Source: an uncultured bacterium
Lineage (GTDB): Bacteria > Edwardsbacteria > AC1 > EtOH8
DNA: 64,000 nucleotides
Assembly (NCBI GenBank): GCA_937863685.1
Contig: CALMGM010000010.1
Span: forward strand, 20,158 to 84,157
Direction: 5' to 3'
Made by a program: the position numbers and the translations under genes. A model generated the notes under the pieces. That model made no database searches and had not been told where the DNA came from. It saw only the letters and a program-made list of their open reading frames with translations. Positions 8,839 to 20,184 of the stretch are shown piece after piece. Position 1 is the stretch's first letter, and every line of letters starts with the position of its first letter.

Positions 8839-9939
8839 ATGTTCATTAGAACGGTAAAAGGAAGTAATTTTAGGAATCTATCTACTTTTGATCTGGAGTT
8901 TGATCCGGGAAAGAATCTTTTATTGGGTATCAATGGATCGGGCAAGACCAACCTATTGGAGGCCGTCCATTATCTGTGCATCGGGCGGTCCATGAGGGGC
9001 GTGGCCGAGGATGAACAACTGATAGGGTTTACCCGGGAATGGTTCCGGCTGGAGGGCATCGCCCAAACCTCCGAAGGCGAGATCAATGTTGAGGCTGCCT
9101 ATAATAAAGAAGAGAAGCGGCTGAAGATCAATGGCGAACTGCAGCAGAAGCTATCGGAGCTGATCGGCCGGATGCCGGTGGTCAGCCTGTCGCCGGAGGA
9201 CGACGACCTCTGCAAGTCCGGCCCCGGGGTGCGGCGCCGTTTCATGGATCTGGCCATCTCCCAGTTCTCTAAAACCTATCTGGCCGATCTGCAGGATTAC
9301 ACCCGGATACTTAAGCAGCGAAACCATCTGTTGTTTGCCATCAAGGAGGGGCGCAGCAATGCCGCCTCGTTGGAGGTGTGGAACCAGCAATTGGTGGAAT
9401 GCGGGATGAAGCTGGTCCGAAAGCGGATGGAGGTCATCGACGATCTGAAGGAAATGGCGGGCAGCAGGTATGTGGGTATCTCCGGCGGACGGGAGCGGCT
9501 GGGGCTGCGGTATCACCTGTCCTACAAATACGAACCGGGCCAGCCGATAGAGGAGGCCTTCGCCAAGGCCTTGACCACCGGTTTCGAGTTCGAGCGAAGG
9601 CGGGGGATAACCATGTTCGGTCCGCACCGCGACGATCTGGAGATATCGCTGGCCGGGATGCGCATCCGCCAGTTCGGCTCGCAGGGCCAGCAGCGGACGG
9701 CGGCCATTGCCTTAAAACTGGCAGTGGCCGAGATCATGGCCTTTCAATTGAAGGAAAAGCCGGTGATCCTGCTGGATGAGATCTTCGCCGAGCTGGACAG
9801 CGGCCGGTCGGGTCTGTTGATTCAGCAGCTGGACCCGGAGTGCCAGGTGTTCATTGCTTCGGCCCACGAGAACGACGTCACCCGCCAGGACGGCTTTAAA
9901 AAATTTCGGCTGGAAGAGGGCAGGATAGAAGTAATTTGA
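8839..9939 (+). CDS. recF: DNA replication and repair protein RecF
   Basis: RecF is an SMC-like ATPase that helps RecOR load RecA at gaps. The start at 8839 (MFIRTVKGSNFRNL) is preferred over an upstream TTG because AGGAAAG lies 4 nt before it. The Walker A motif GINGSGKTN is at about residue 30. The ABC signature region (FGSQGQQRT) and Walker B (PVILLDEIFAELDSGR) are near the C-terminus, and the length of 366 residues is normal. It heads a gene run leading to gyrB/gyrA, but the usual upstream neighbours dnaA and dnaN are absent; a tRNA gene and a T9SS cargo gene lie there instead. Confidence 0.95.
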   Translation: MFIRTVKGSNFRNLSTFDLEFDPGKNLLLGINGSGKTNLLEAVHYLCIGRSMRGVAEDEQLIGFTREWFRLEGIAQTSEGEINVEAAYNKEEKRLKINGELQQKLSELIGRMPVVSLSPEDDDLCKSGPGVRRRFMDLAISQFSKTYLADLQDYTRILKQRNHLLFAIKEGRSNAASLEVWNQQLVECGMKLVRKRMEVIDDLKEMAGSRYVGISGGRERLGLRYHLSYKYEPGQPIEEAFAKALTTGFEFERRRGITMFGPHRDDLEISLAGMRIRQFGSQGQQRTAAIALKLAVAEIMAFQLKEKPVILLDEIFAELDSGRSGLLIQQLDPECQVFIASAHENDVTRQDGFKKFRLEEGRIEVI

Positions 9940-10058
9940 TCTGCCACAAAGAGGGGTTGCATCTTTCCAGCCCATTCGTTCGCAAGGCACGATGCTCCTG
10001 CTCGGGGCAGGTCATCTTGAACTTTTAAACAAATTTATCATCAGATTGATAGGCTTTT

Positions 10059-10517
10059 ATGAAATTAGCCACACTGTGTTATATCCGGAAGGACGGGCGG
10101 ACCCTGATGATGCACCGCATCAAACGCAAAGACGACCTGCACTACGGCAAATGGAATGGTCTGGGCGGCAAGATGCAGCCGGGAGAAACCCCCGAGGAAT
10201 GCGTCATCCGGGAGGTGAAGGAGGAAAGCGGCCTGCTGGCAAAAGATCCCCATCTGAACGGGTTTCTCACTTTTCCTTCTTTTGACGAATGGGACGACTG
10301 GTATGTGTTCGTCTTCACCGTGGAGAGGTTCCGGGGTAAATTGCTGGATTCGTCCGAGGGTTATTTGAAATGGGTCGAGAACAGGGATCTGTTAAAGCTG
10401 GACCTGTGGGAGGGCGACCATATCTTTTTGCCCTGGCTGGATGATAAAAAATTCTTCTCGGCCAAGTTCAACTACCAGAGCGGCCAGCTGAAGGACCATT
10501 CGGTCAATTTCTACTGA
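10059..10517 (+). CDS. NUDIX hydrolase (MutT-like, 8-oxo-dGTP diphosphatase family)
   Basis: A 152-residue protein with a complete Nudix box (GGKMQPGETPEECVIREVKEESGL, split here as G x5 E x7 REV x EES G, residues ~37-59), which binds the metal ions for cleaving nucleoside diphosphate linkages. The length and the N-terminal TLCYIRKDGRTLMMHR resemble 8-oxo-dGTP/2-OH-dATP diphosphatases, so oxidised-nucleotide sanitation is likely, though the substrate is not proven. It lies 119 nt after recF and 5 nt before the nucleoside phosphorylase gene, which suggests a small nucleotide-housekeeping group within the recF-gyr cluster. The Shine-Dalgarno site is weak (AGG at about 10050). Confidence 0.88.
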   Translation: MKLATLCYIRKDGRTLMMHRIKRKDDLHYGKWNGLGGKMQPGETPEECVIREVKEESGLLAKDPHLNGFLTFPSFDEWDDWYVFVFTVERFRGKLLDSSEGYLKWVENRDLLKLDLWEGDHIFLPWLDDKKFFSAKFNYQSGQLKDHSVNFY

Positions 10518-10522
10518 TCGAC

Positions 10523-11263
10523 ATGCAACTCTCCATTACATCGGCCAGGGCCTTTATAGAGGAAAGCATCTCCAAGGACGGATTGACAATCGAAGATGTC
10601 ATGTTGGAATACCCGGCGGTGCTGTCATTTCGATATCTGTGGCATCAGGTCAAGGACCAGACGGGCCTTCAGGAGTTCGGCCACCAGGTGCTGAAGGGTG
10701 CTTATATCCACCATGACAGCCTTTTCGTCGAGAGCCGGATATCGTCGCCGGCCATGGCCATACAGGTGGAAACCCTGCTGGCCTTGGGGGTGAAAAAGAT
10801 AGTCTACATAGGCATCGCCGGCTCCATATCCCCGGAGCTGAGCATCGGAGATGTGGTGGTCTCGACCGGGGCCATCAACGAGACCGGCACCGGAATTTGC
10901 TACGGATACGACCTGAAGACGGTGATCCCGCCCGACCAGGATTTTACCCGTTACATCCACGGCCGTTTGAAGAGCCGGGGACTGGAGCCTCGCCTGGCGG
11001 TCCACTGGGCCACCGATGCTCCCTATCAGGAGACCAGGGACAAGGTCAATGAATACCGCAAAATGGGAGCGGCCTGCGTGGAGATGGAGGGGGCCGGTCT
11101 TTTTGCCGTGGCCCGCCGATATGTCATTCCGGCGGCGGCAGTATTCGTGATCTCCGACGAGCTTAAAGAGACCGGCTGGATCCAGGGCTGGGGGGACCCG
11201 AATTTCAAAGATGCCATGTCAAACCTGACCGGGGCCATGATCCATCTGTCCCGCGATCTGTGA
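10523..11263 (+). CDS. Nucleoside phosphorylase (PNP/UDP family)
   Basis: A 246-residue member of the trimeric/hexameric purine nucleoside/uridine phosphorylase family, which cleaves nucleosides with phosphate to base and ribose-1-phosphate. The phosphate/ribose region (IVYIGIAGSISPELSIGDVVV), the nucleoside-binding CVEMEGAGLF, and the ISDE of the acid/base site are all present. Uridine and purine enzymes cannot be separated confidently. It lies 5 nt after the Nudix gene and 7 nt before dciA, so it is probably in the same transcript. Confidence 0.85.
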   Translation: MQLSITSARAFIEESISKDGLTIEDVMLEYPAVLSFRYLWHQVKDQTGLQEFGHQVLKGAYIHHDSLFVESRISSPAMAIQVETLLALGVKKIVYIGIAGSISPELSIGDVVVSTGAINETGTGICYGYDLKTVIPPDQDFTRYIHGRLKSRGLEPRLAVHWATDAPYQETRDKVNEYRKMGAACVEMEGAGLFAVARRYVIPAAAVFVISDELKETGWIQGWGDPNFKDAMSNLTGAMIHLSRDL

Positions 11264-11270
11264 GGCAAGA

Positions 11271-11567
11271 ATGAAAAAACCGGAAGCGGTGGGGGATATC
11301 TTAAGCCGGGTCCTGAAATCACTGGAGATAGACCAGAAGATGGACGAAGCCAGGGCCCTGGCGGCCTGGCCGGAGGCGGCCGGCCCCAAGATCGCAGCCA
11401 ACACCCGGGCGGTCTCGGTGATCCGGGGCAGGCTGCTGGTAGAGGCCAAAAGCCCGTCCTGGGTGCAGGAATGCACCCTGTTGCGGGTCAGACTCAGGGA
11501 AAAGATCAATGAACTGACAGGGTCCCGGGCCGTCAAGGACATCACCTTCAAGGCCGGGCCTTTCTAA
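11271..11567 (+). CDS. dciA: DciA-like protein (DUF721), putative replicative helicase loader/operator
   Basis: A 98-residue single-domain DUF721 protein. Hallmarks are the WPEAAGPKIAANTRAVSVIRG core followed by LLVEAKSPSWVQEC, near-universal in the family. DciA proteins interact with the DnaB helicase in bacteria lacking DnaC/DnaI. Its place between recF and gyrB is the common arrangement for dciA in many phyla and supports the call. The ATG at 11271 is preceded by a weak GAGG (11262-11265). Confidence 0.88.
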   Translation: MKKPEAVGDILSRVLKSLEIDQKMDEARALAAWPEAAGPKIAANTRAVSVIRGRLLVEAKSPSWVQECTLLRVRLREKINELTGSRAVKDITFKAGPF

Positions 11568-11581
11568 CAGAACGAAAATAA

Positions 11582-13510
<1,929 letters not shown>

Positions 13511-13592
13511 TTTACCGCTGAGATACAGGGGCTCAAATAATTTTCCGGATTCCTGTCATTGGAAAGATAAATAAATCGTATTTGGAGGCGCC

Positions 13593-13928
13593 ATGGCCGC
13601 CAGATATTACGCGGTTAAAAAGGTTTTGGAGCAGGCCGAAAGGATCGGCCCGGCCACCGAGAAGATGTTCTATGTGATGAACGACGAGGTGCTGATCGGG
13701 GTGGTCCGGGGAAGCAAATACGCCATTGCTGCCGATCTGACCGACAAAAAGGAATACCTGGCCTTTTACCAGGCCTGCCAGAAGGGACATTGGGTGGATA
13801 TCGAACTGTACCGGATGTCCCGGGAACAGGCCGAGAGTTGCCCGGACCAGGGACGAGTGACCATCGCGGACCTGAAGGCCCTCGATAAAAAAACCCGGAC
13901 CAAGAAAAATAATATAAAGGATATATAG
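13593..13928 (+). CDS. Hypothetical 111-aa protein between gyrB and gyrA
   Basis: I do not recognise this family. TTGGAGG precedes the ATG by about 6 nt, and the stop codon ends exactly where the gyrA ATG begins, so it is almost certainly translated and coupled to gyrA. The protein is soluble, with a compact alpha/beta core (YVMNDEVLIGVVRGSKYAIAADLTDKKEYLAFYQACQKGHWVDIELYRM) and a basic tail (KKTRTKKNNIKDI). Residence inside the gyrase operon suggests a role linked to DNA or to gyrase, but nothing in the sequence proves it. Confidence 0.75.
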   Translation: MAARYYAVKKVLEQAERIGPATEKMFYVMNDEVLIGVVRGSKYAIAADLTDKKEYLAFYQACQKGHWVDIELYRMSREQAESCPDQGRVTIADLKALDKKTRTKKNNIKDI

Positions 13929-16397
13929 ATGGCACTTGAAAGAGAGAGAATAATCGGCTGCGAGATCGAGGAGGAGATGAAAACCTCCTTCCTGAACTAT
14001 TCCATGTCGGTGATAGTGGCCAGGGCCCTGCCGGACGTCAGGGACGGCCTGAAGCCGGTGCATCGCCGGATACTGTATGCCATGAGCGAACTGGGCATGG
14101 CCCACAACAAGCCCTTCAAGAAGAGCGCCCGCATCGTGGGTGAGGTGATGGGTAAATATCATCCCCACGGCGACCAGGCCATCTACGACTCCATGGTGCG
14201 GATGGCCCAGGATTTCTCGCTGCGCTACATGCTGGTGGACGGCCAGGGCAACTTCGGTTCGGTGGACGGCGATCCGCCGGCCGCCCAGCGCTACACCGAG
14301 GCCAGGCTGTCCCGCATATCGGCCGAAGTCTTAAAGGACATCGACAAGGAGACCGTCAAGTTCGTGGACAATTACGACGGTTCGCTGCAGGAGCCTTCGG
14401 TGCTGCCATCGTTGCTGCCCGGGCTGCTGGTCAACGGCTCCTCCGGCATCGCGGTGGGGATGGCCACCAATATTCCGCCGCACAATCTGGGCGAGGTCTG
14501 CGATGCCATCACCGCCATGATAGACGAACCGGAACTGAAGCCGGAGAAACTGCTGAAGATAGTCAAGGGGCCGGATTTCCCCACTGGTGGCATGATCATG
14601 GGAGTCTCTGGGATCCGGGACGCCTACCAGACCGGCCGGGGCAAGGTGGTCATCAGGGGCAAGGTGAACGTTGAGACCGCCAAGAGCGGCAAGGAGGCCA
14701 TCATCATCTCCGAGCTGCCCTACGAGGTCAACAAGGCCAGTTTGATTGAGAAGGTGGCCGAGCTGGTGCGGGACAAAAAGCTGGACGGGATCGCCGACAT
14801 CAATGACGAGTCCGACCGGGACGGTATGCGGGTGGTGATCACCATGAAGCGGGACAGCGATCCCCGGGTGACCATCAACCAGCTGTACCAGCACACCCAG
14901 CTGCAGAACAGCTTCGGGGTGATCATGCTGGCCCTGGTGGACGGGGTCCCCAGGGTGCTGAACCTGCACCAGGTGCTGAACCATTTCATCGATTTCCGGG
15001 TGGATGTGGTCACCCGGCGCACCCGGTACGAACTGGCCCAGGCCGAGAAACGGGCCCATATCCTGGAGGGCCTGAAGATAGCTATCGAGAACATCGACGA
15101 GGTGGTCAGGATCATCAAAAAATCGGCCAATGCCGAGGCGGCCAAGGAATCATTGAAGAAGAAATTCAAGCTCTCCGAAGAACAGGCCCAGGCCATATTG
15201 GACATGACCCTCAAGCGGCTGACCAGCCTGGAGACCAAGAAGATAGAGGAGGAATACGAGGAACTGATCAAATTGATATCCAAACTGAAAGGGATACTGG
15301 AAAGCAAGCGCCGGCTGATGGCGGTGATCCGGGAGGAGATCGCCGAGCTCAAGAAAAAGTACGGTGATGAGCGGCGCACCGAGATCCATGCCGCCGCCGA
15401 GGAGAAGTTCTCCATCGAGGACCTGATAGCCGAAGAGGAGATGGTGATCACCATCAGCCACGCCGGGTACATCAAGCGCCTTTCTGTGACGGCCTACAAG
15501 CGGCAGGGCCGGGGCGGCAAGGGGGTGACCGGCATGAAGACCAAGGACGAGGATTTCGTGGAGGGGATGTTCATCGCCTCCACCCACCACTACATCCTGT
15601 TCTTCACTGACAAGGGCCGCTGCTACTGGCTGAAGGTCTACGAGGTCCCGGAAGGAGGCCGGGCCACCAAGGGCCGGCAGATCAGCAATATCCTGGAACT
15701 GAAGGCCGACGAGAAGATCGCCGCCTATATAGCGGTCAAGGAATTCGACGACCAGCATTTCGTGGTGATGGCCACCAGCAGCGGTGTGATCAAGAAGACA
15801 GCCCTGTCAGTGTTCTCCAATCCCCGCAAGGCTGGCATCATCGCCGCCTCGGTGGATGACAAGGATCATCTGATAGAGGCCAAGCTGACCGACGGGACCG
15901 AGGATATAATCCTGGTCACCCGCCAGGGGCAGGCCTGCCGCTTCCACGAGTCGGACGTCCGCTCCATGGGCCGGACCGCCGGCGGGGTGCGGGGCATCAC
16001 CCTGGAGAAGAAGGACTTTGTGATCGGGATGGTGGTGGTCAAGCGGGAGGGCAGCCTGCTTACCATCTGCGACCGGGGCTACGGCAAACGGAGCGACATC
16101 GCCGATTACCGGGTGACCCGGCGGGGCGGCAAGGGGGTCATCAGCATGAAGCTTACCGACAAGACCGGGGAACTGGTGGCGGTCAAGGAGGTGGTGGACA
16201 GCGACGAGCTGATGATCATCTCGACCGAGGGCCAGGTGATCAGGCTGACCCTGAAGAACGTCAGGGTGATGGGCCGGGCCACCCAGGGGGTGCGTCTGAT
16301 AAACCTGGACGGCAAGGACAAGGTGGTGGACGTGGCCCGTCTGGCGGCCAAGGAGGACGAGGAGAACGGCAACGGGGAGGCCGAAACCCAGGAATAA
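13929..16397 (+). CDS. gyrA: DNA gyrase subunit A
   Basis: The DNA-cleaving subunit, 822 residues. The N-terminal [33 protein letters not shown] is diagnostic, and the catalytic tyrosine is in [11 protein letters not shown]. The C-terminal wrapping domain carries the GyrA-box ([10 protein letters not shown]), which separates gyrase from topoisomerase IV. In the quinolone-determining region the protein has [11 protein letters not shown], so residue 83, usually Ser or Thr, is Gln; Asp87 is kept. The acidic tail ([15 protein letters not shown]) is typical. A hairpin terminator follows. Confidence 0.97.
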   Translation: MALERERIIGCEIEEEMKTSFLNYSMSVIVARALPDVRDGLKPVHRRILYAMSELGMAHNKPFKKSARIVGEVMGKYHPHGDQAIYDSMVRMAQDFSLRYMLVDGQGNFGSVDGDPPAAQRYTEARLSRISAEVLKDIDKETVKFVDNYDGSLQEPSVLPSLLPGLLVNGSSGIAVGMATNIPPHNLGEVCDAITAMIDEPELKPEKLLKIVKGPDFPTGGMIMGVSGIRDAYQTGRGKVVIRGKVNVETAKSGKEAIIISELPYEVNKASLIEKVAELVRDKKLDGIADINDESDRDGMRVVITMKRDSDPRVTINQLYQHTQLQNSFGVIMLALVDGVPRVLNLHQVLNHFIDFRVDVVTRRTRYELAQAEKRAHILEGLKIAIENIDEVVRIIKKSANAEAAKESLKKKFKLSEEQAQAILDMTLKRLTSLETKKIEEEYEELIKLISKLKGILESKRRLMAVIREEIAELKKKYGDERRTEIHAAAEEKFSIEDLIAEEEMVITISHAGYIKRLSVTAYKRQGRGGKGVTGMKTKDEDFVEGMFIASTHHYILFFTDKGRCYWLKVYEVPEGGRATKGRQISNILELKADEKIAAYIAVKEFDDQHFVVMATSSGVIKKTALSVFSNPRKAGIIAASVDDKDHLIEAKLTDGTEDIILVTRQGQACRFHESDVRSMGRTAGGVRGITLEKKDFVIGMVVVKREGSLLTICDRGYGKRSDIADYRVTRRGGKGVISMKLTDKTGELVAVKEVVDSDELMIISTEGQVIRLTLKNVRVMGRATQGVRLINLDGKDKVVDVARLAAKEDEENGNGEAETQE

Positions 16398-16403
16398 GAA
16401 ACA

Positions 16404-16440
16404 GGGCCGCTCCTTCACGGGAGCGGCCCGCAAATTTTTA
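16404..16440 (+). terminator. Terminator after gyrA
   Basis: GGGCCGCTCC (16404-16413) and GGAGCGGCCC (16420-16429) form a perfect 10-bp GC-rich stem with a 6-base loop, followed by GCAAATTTTTA. The U tract is displaced by a few bases, so termination may be partial. Confidence 0.7.
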
Positions 16441-16451
16441 TCCGGCGGATT

Positions 16452-17144
16452 ATGAAGGATATTTTCAAGCATCTGGAGGAAAAACTGGAGCTGCTGAGGC
16501 ACCAGGACCGGGGGTCGATAGACCGGCTGGACCTGATCGATGAGCTGGCCCAAGCCTACCAGGAGCTGCAACACCTGAACCGCTCGCTGGCCGAGGCCAA
16601 CCAGCAGAAGACAATACTGCTGGAGGAGCTGAAGATCAAGACCGCCGCCTTGGAACAGCAGACCAAGGAGGACGTCCTGACCGGCCTCTACAACCGCCGT
16701 TATCTGGACCTCCGGCTGGAGAACGAGTTCGCCCGGGCCAAAAGGTACCGCCGCAATCTGACGGTGATAATGGCCGACATCGATCATTTTAAAAGGATCA
16801 ACGATTCCTTCTCCCATCAGACGGGGGACCAGGTTCTGAAGAAAGTGGCCGGGATATTCGTCGAAAACTGCCGGGGGGTGGATATCATCGCCCGCTACGG
16901 CGGGGAGGAGTTCGTGCTGGTGCTGCCGGAGACCCCCTCCAGCGGCGGGATCCTGGTCTGCGAGAGGATCAGAAGGACCATAGAGGAATACCGGTGGTCG
17001 GAGATCGGAGAGGGCCTTAAGGTTACCGTGAGCTTCGGGCTGTGTTATGATGCCAGCCTTTCCAGCCACCGGGAGATGCTGGCCAGCGCCGACGCCAAGA
17101 TGTACCAGGCCAAGAACGACGGCCGCAACCAGGTGAAATTTTGA
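16452..17144 (+). CDS. Diguanylate cyclase (coiled coil-GGDEF)
   Basis: A 230-residue cytoplasmic enzyme predicted to make cyclic di-GMP from two GTP. Residues ~1-70 are a coiled coil (heptad Leu/Ala pattern) that would drive dimerisation; the rest is a GGDEF domain. The metal-binding ADIDHF, base-binding INDSFSHQTGD and active-site GGEEF (150-154) are present, as is an inhibitory I-site RGVD five residues upstream. It has no sensory domain of its own; the single-PAS protein 22 nt downstream may supply the input. Confidence 0.92.
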   Translation: MKDIFKHLEEKLELLRHQDRGSIDRLDLIDELAQAYQELQHLNRSLAEANQQKTILLEELKIKTAALEQQTKEDVLTGLYNRRYLDLRLENEFARAKRYRRNLTVIMADIDHFKRINDSFSHQTGDQVLKKVAGIFVENCRGVDIIARYGGEEFVLVLPETPSSGGILVCERIRRTIEEYRWSEIGEGLKVTVSFGLCYDASLSSHREMLASADAKMYQAKNDGRNQVKF

Positions 17145-17166
17145 ACACAAGGGATCGGATATAAAG

Positions 17167-17505
17167 ATGGCCGGGGAATGGTTGGAAAATTTCTGCGGGG
17201 CGGTGACGGTCTGCGACAAGGAGGGGATCATCCTTTACATGAACGATAAGGCCGTTGTCACCTTTGCCAAGTACGGCGGACGGGAGCTGATCGGCCGGAA
17301 TCTTTTCGACTGCCATCCGGAACCGGCCCGGTCAAAACTCAAGGCCATGATGGATGAGCAGCGGGCCAATACCTACACCATCGAGAAGAACGGGATCAAA
17401 AAGCTGATCCACCAGAGCCCCTGGTTCAGTGACGGGGAATATCGGGGATTTGTGGAATTATCCCTGGAGATCCCCTTTGACCTGCCGCATCATGTAAGAG
17501 AATGA
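17167..17505 (+). CDS. Small single-PAS-domain protein
   Basis: A 112-residue protein consisting of little more than one PAS domain: WLENFCGAVTVCDKEGIILYMNDKAVVTFAKYGGRELIGRNLFDCHPEPARSKL, split over the usual helix-strand order, then a C-terminal beta section. The NLFDCH and the terminal SLEIPFDLPHH resemble PAS domains that bind a cofactor through Cys/His. It lies directly behind a sensorless diguanylate cyclase, suggesting a sensor or adaptor in trans. There is no output domain. Confidence 0.72.
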   Translation: MAGEWLENFCGAVTVCDKEGIILYMNDKAVVTFAKYGGRELIGRNLFDCHPEPARSKLKAMMDEQRANTYTIEKNGIKKLIHQSPWFSDGEYRGFVELSLEIPFDLPHHVRE

Positions 17506-17585
17506 TTTTTCCGCTTGCTTTTTAGATGTCATCGTAGTATAGTTCTGATATAAGTAACCCCCAAAACATAACTGGAGGTATGATG

Positions 17586-17990
17586 ATGGAAGATCAAATC
17601 GGCACCGGTTTGCTGGCTGCGATGGGCGTGGTCTGGATGTTTGTGGGCCTGGCGGCCTACCTGTTCTCGGCCTTTGCTTTGATGGCCCTGGCCAAGAAGA
17701 CCAACACCCCCAACGGGTGGCTGGGCTTCATTCCCATTGGCAACGTCTATCTGATGACCCAGATCGCCAAGCTGCCTTGGTGGTGGACCTTATCGATACT
17801 GCTGGCCGTCATTCCCGTTCTGGGAGCAATTGTGATGATGGGGGCCATGATCTACATCTGGTGGAAAATAGCCGAGAACATCGGCAAGCCCGGCTGGTGG
17901 AGCCTGCTGCTGCTGATACCTATCGTCAATATAGTGATAATCGCCATCATGGCCTGGGGCAAGGATACACCGGCCCCGGCCCAGGTTTAA
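17586..17990 (+). CDS. Small multi-spanning membrane protein (DUF5684-like)
   Basis: About 134 residues with three or four hydrophobic segments (about residues 10-35, 55-80, 88-100 and 105-125) and the pattern KTNTPNGWLGFIPIGNVYLMTQIAKLPWWW, split around an FIPIxN turn, which matches small inner-membrane proteins of the DUF5684 type. Their function is unknown. Three ATG codons run in tandem at 17580, 17583 and 17586; GGAGGT ends at 17579, so only the third has a normal spacing. It stands alone, followed by a strong terminator. Confidence 0.7.
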   Translation: MEDQIGTGLLAAMGVVWMFVGLAAYLFSAFALMALAKKTNTPNGWLGFIPIGNVYLMTQIAKLPWWWTLSILLAVIPVLGAIVMMGAMIYIWWKIAENIGKPGWWSLLLLIPIVNIVIIAIMAWGKDTPAPAQV

Positions 17991-18018
17991 ATCATTTCCC
18001 GTCAGCTAGCTTGATCTC

Positions 18019-18054
18019 AAGCCGCCCCGTCAATAAGACAGGGTGGCTTTTTTC
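18019..18054 (+). terminator. Rho-independent terminator
   Basis: AAGCCGCCC (18019-18027) pairs with GGGTGGCTT (18041-18049), 9 bp with one G-U, and is followed by TTTTTCTTT. It ends the transcript of the small membrane protein gene. Confidence 0.8.
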
Positions 18055-18110
18055 TTTCCGGGAGCTTTCTTTTATTGACATTATCGGCGCATAAAAAGTA
18101 TAATCCATTC

Positions 18111-20168
18111 ATGAAATTGATCCTGATAATCATCATAGCGTCCCTGTCCTTTTGGTCGCTGGTAAGCGAAAAGGAAAGGATCGAACGCAAGCTGTGGCTG
18201 GGCTTTGCCGGAATACGGCTTTTGGTCATCATCTTGTTCACCTTGGTCCTATGGGGAAACCCCCGCGGCCTTAATATTTTTGCCAGGCAGGAGAACAGCA
18301 TAGCCCTGGTGGTGGATGCCAGCAGAAGCATGGTCCAGCGTGATGGGGCGCCGGAAAGCCGTTTTCAACGGGCCATGGAACTGATCGACATGATCCCGAC
18401 CGGCTCCGGCATAAAAAAATATCTACACGACAGCAACGGCCTGCGGGAGATCTTGCCTGGTCTGCCGGTTGAGCATTCCGACAATACCGATTTGATAAAG
18501 ATGATCAAAGCGGCGGTCTCATCAAAGCAGAGAGCGGTAGTGCTCTTTTCGGACGGCAATCATAATGCGGCGGGAAATCCAACGTCCGAGATCGCCGGCG
18601 GGGATGTCCCGATATACACCGTCGGCATCGGCCCGGAGGCGGATAATCAATATCCCTCGATATCACGGATAAATTCACCCGAAGATGTATCACCGGGGCA
18701 GAAGGCTTCAATAGAACTGCAGTTGGACAATGTCAAGGATAGGGGCAGGCTGGTCTTGAGCGATAACCGGGAAAGAACCCTGCAACAGAAGGAATACTCC
18801 TCCGATAAAAAAATAATCGACCTGGAGGCGAGTCCCTCTGCATTGGGGCTCAACCGCTATACGGTCAGCATGTTATCCGGGGGGGATACCATCGACCGGA
18901 AAAATGTGGCGATAAACGTCAAGAAAGACCGGATCAATGTTCTCTGCCTGTCGGGCGATCCGGGGTGGGATCTGCGGTTCATGCAGCAGACGGCGGCCGG
19001 TGCCAAAAATATCGAAATGGATCCGTATATTTGGAAAAACAATAAATGGGAAAGCATCGGCGGTAAGGAGAAAAACCAGCAGGATCTGACAGATAAAATT
19101 AAAACCGCCGACGTGATCATTCTGCAGGATATCAAGGAAAGCATGCTGGACAGGGAATTGGAGGGCGATATCGCCGCCCGGGCGCAGAACGGAGGGTGCG
19201 GGCTTTTAATAATGGGATTGGATTGGCTCTGGGCATTCCGCAGCCGCCAGCTGTTTGCCATTGCACCCATAATGCCTTCGTCTAATGGCGGAACCACCGA
19301 GGGAAGTGTTTTGCTGTCCAAATATTTTCCGGCCTCCGGCCTGTTCGATCGGCCCCTGGCCGAACAGATCGCTAAACGGATCGTAAAATATCCTCCATTG
19401 AGCATAAAGGGGAAATTCAAACAATTGACCGCCGATGCGGTGTTATTGGGAAGTATTGAAAACAAAAAAGAGAACATTCCTTTTTGGAGCCGTCGCTATT
19501 TTGGCCGGGGACGGGTGATGCAGATAACGGCATCAGCACTGTGGCCATGGGAAATGACCGCCCAGGGGATGCTGGGAGACAGCCTGGTATATTCCGCATT
19601 GATCACCGGGAGCTTTGGCTGGCTGGCCGGCATGGAGGACCAGAACATAACCCTGTCCACCGACCGCAGTTTTTATTATCCCGACGAAAAGATAATTTTC
19701 CAGGGGACCCTGCCGGAGGAAAACGGCCGGGCCCAGGGCCTGTACTGGTCGGTTGAGATCAAAGGGAAAAAGGGCGTCCGGCAAAAACGGAGAATGTCCC
19801 AATGGGGACCGGGGAGTTATATATGCGACGTCGGGGCCCTGCCGCCGGACGAGTATAGCTATGGATCTACTCTTTTTTCAGATGGCAAGAAAATGACGGA
19901 TCTTTCCGGTCGATTCTGGGTGGAGCCCTTCCCTTATCAGGAAAGGGAACGCTTCCAGAACCGGGAGTTGTTAAGGGAGATATCCCGGGTCACCCGGGGA
20001 AGATACTGGGATATCGATTCCTTGGCCGGCAATAATGATTGGCTGGATCAAATCAAGCCGCAGCCGGCGGCCAAGGGAAAAACTCCGGCCCCCTGGCTGC
20101 CCCTGCTGCTGATGGCCCTTCTGCTGGCCGGGGAATGGTACTGGCGGCGGCGCTCCGGCCTGAGCTGA
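18111..20168 (+). CDS. VWA-like membrane protein with CARF-type glutamine amidotransferase-like region
   Basis: A 685-residue membrane protein. The ATG at 18111 places two N-terminal membrane helices (MKLILIIIIASLSF and LLVIILFTLVLWG) at the start. A von Willebrand A-like domain follows, with a metal-site motif (DASRS) in SIALVVDASRSMVQRD, then VVLFSDGNHNAAG and IYTVGIG. Residues ~280-470 resemble the glutamine amidotransferase-like segment found in such Bat/CoxE-neighbourhood proteins (VLCLSGDPGWDLRFMQQ). A C-terminal helix (WLPLLLMALLLAGEWYWRRR) closes it. Homologous proteins are common in FCB and planctomycete genomes but have no firm function. The usual MoxR ATPase partner is not nearby. 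Confidence 0.7.
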   Translation: MKLILIIIIASLSFWSLVSEKERIERKLWLGFAGIRLLVIILFTLVLWGNPRGLNIFARQENSIALVVDASRSMVQRDGAPESRFQRAMELIDMIPTGSGIKKYLHDSNGLREILPGLPVEHSDNTDLIKMIKAAVSSKQRAVVLFSDGNHNAAGNPTSEIAGGDVPIYTVGIGPEADNQYPSISRINSPEDVSPGQKASIELQLDNVKDRGRLVLSDNRERTLQQKEYSSDKKIIDLEASPSALGLNRYTVSMLSGGDTIDRKNVAINVKKDRINVLCLSGDPGWDLRFMQQTAAGAKNIEMDPYIWKNNKWESIGGKEKNQQDLTDKIKTADVIILQDIKESMLDRELEGDIAARAQNGGCGLLIMGLDWLWAFRSRQLFAIAPIMPSSNGGTTEGSVLLSKYFPASGLFDRPLAEQIAKRIVKYPPLSIKGKFKQLTADAVLLGSIENKKENIPFWSRRYFGRGRVMQITASALWPWEMTAQGMLGDSLVYSALITGSFGWLAGMEDQNITLSTDRSFYYPDEKIIFQGTLPEENGRAQGLYWSVEIKGKKGVRQKRRMSQWGPGSYICDVGALPPDEYSYGSTLFSDGKKMTDLSGRFWVEPFPYQERERFQNRELLREISRVTRGRYWDIDSLAGNNDWLDQIKPQPAAKGKTPAPWLPLLLMALLLAGEWYWRRRSGLS

Positions 20169-20184
20169 ACATGAAAGGCAAACC

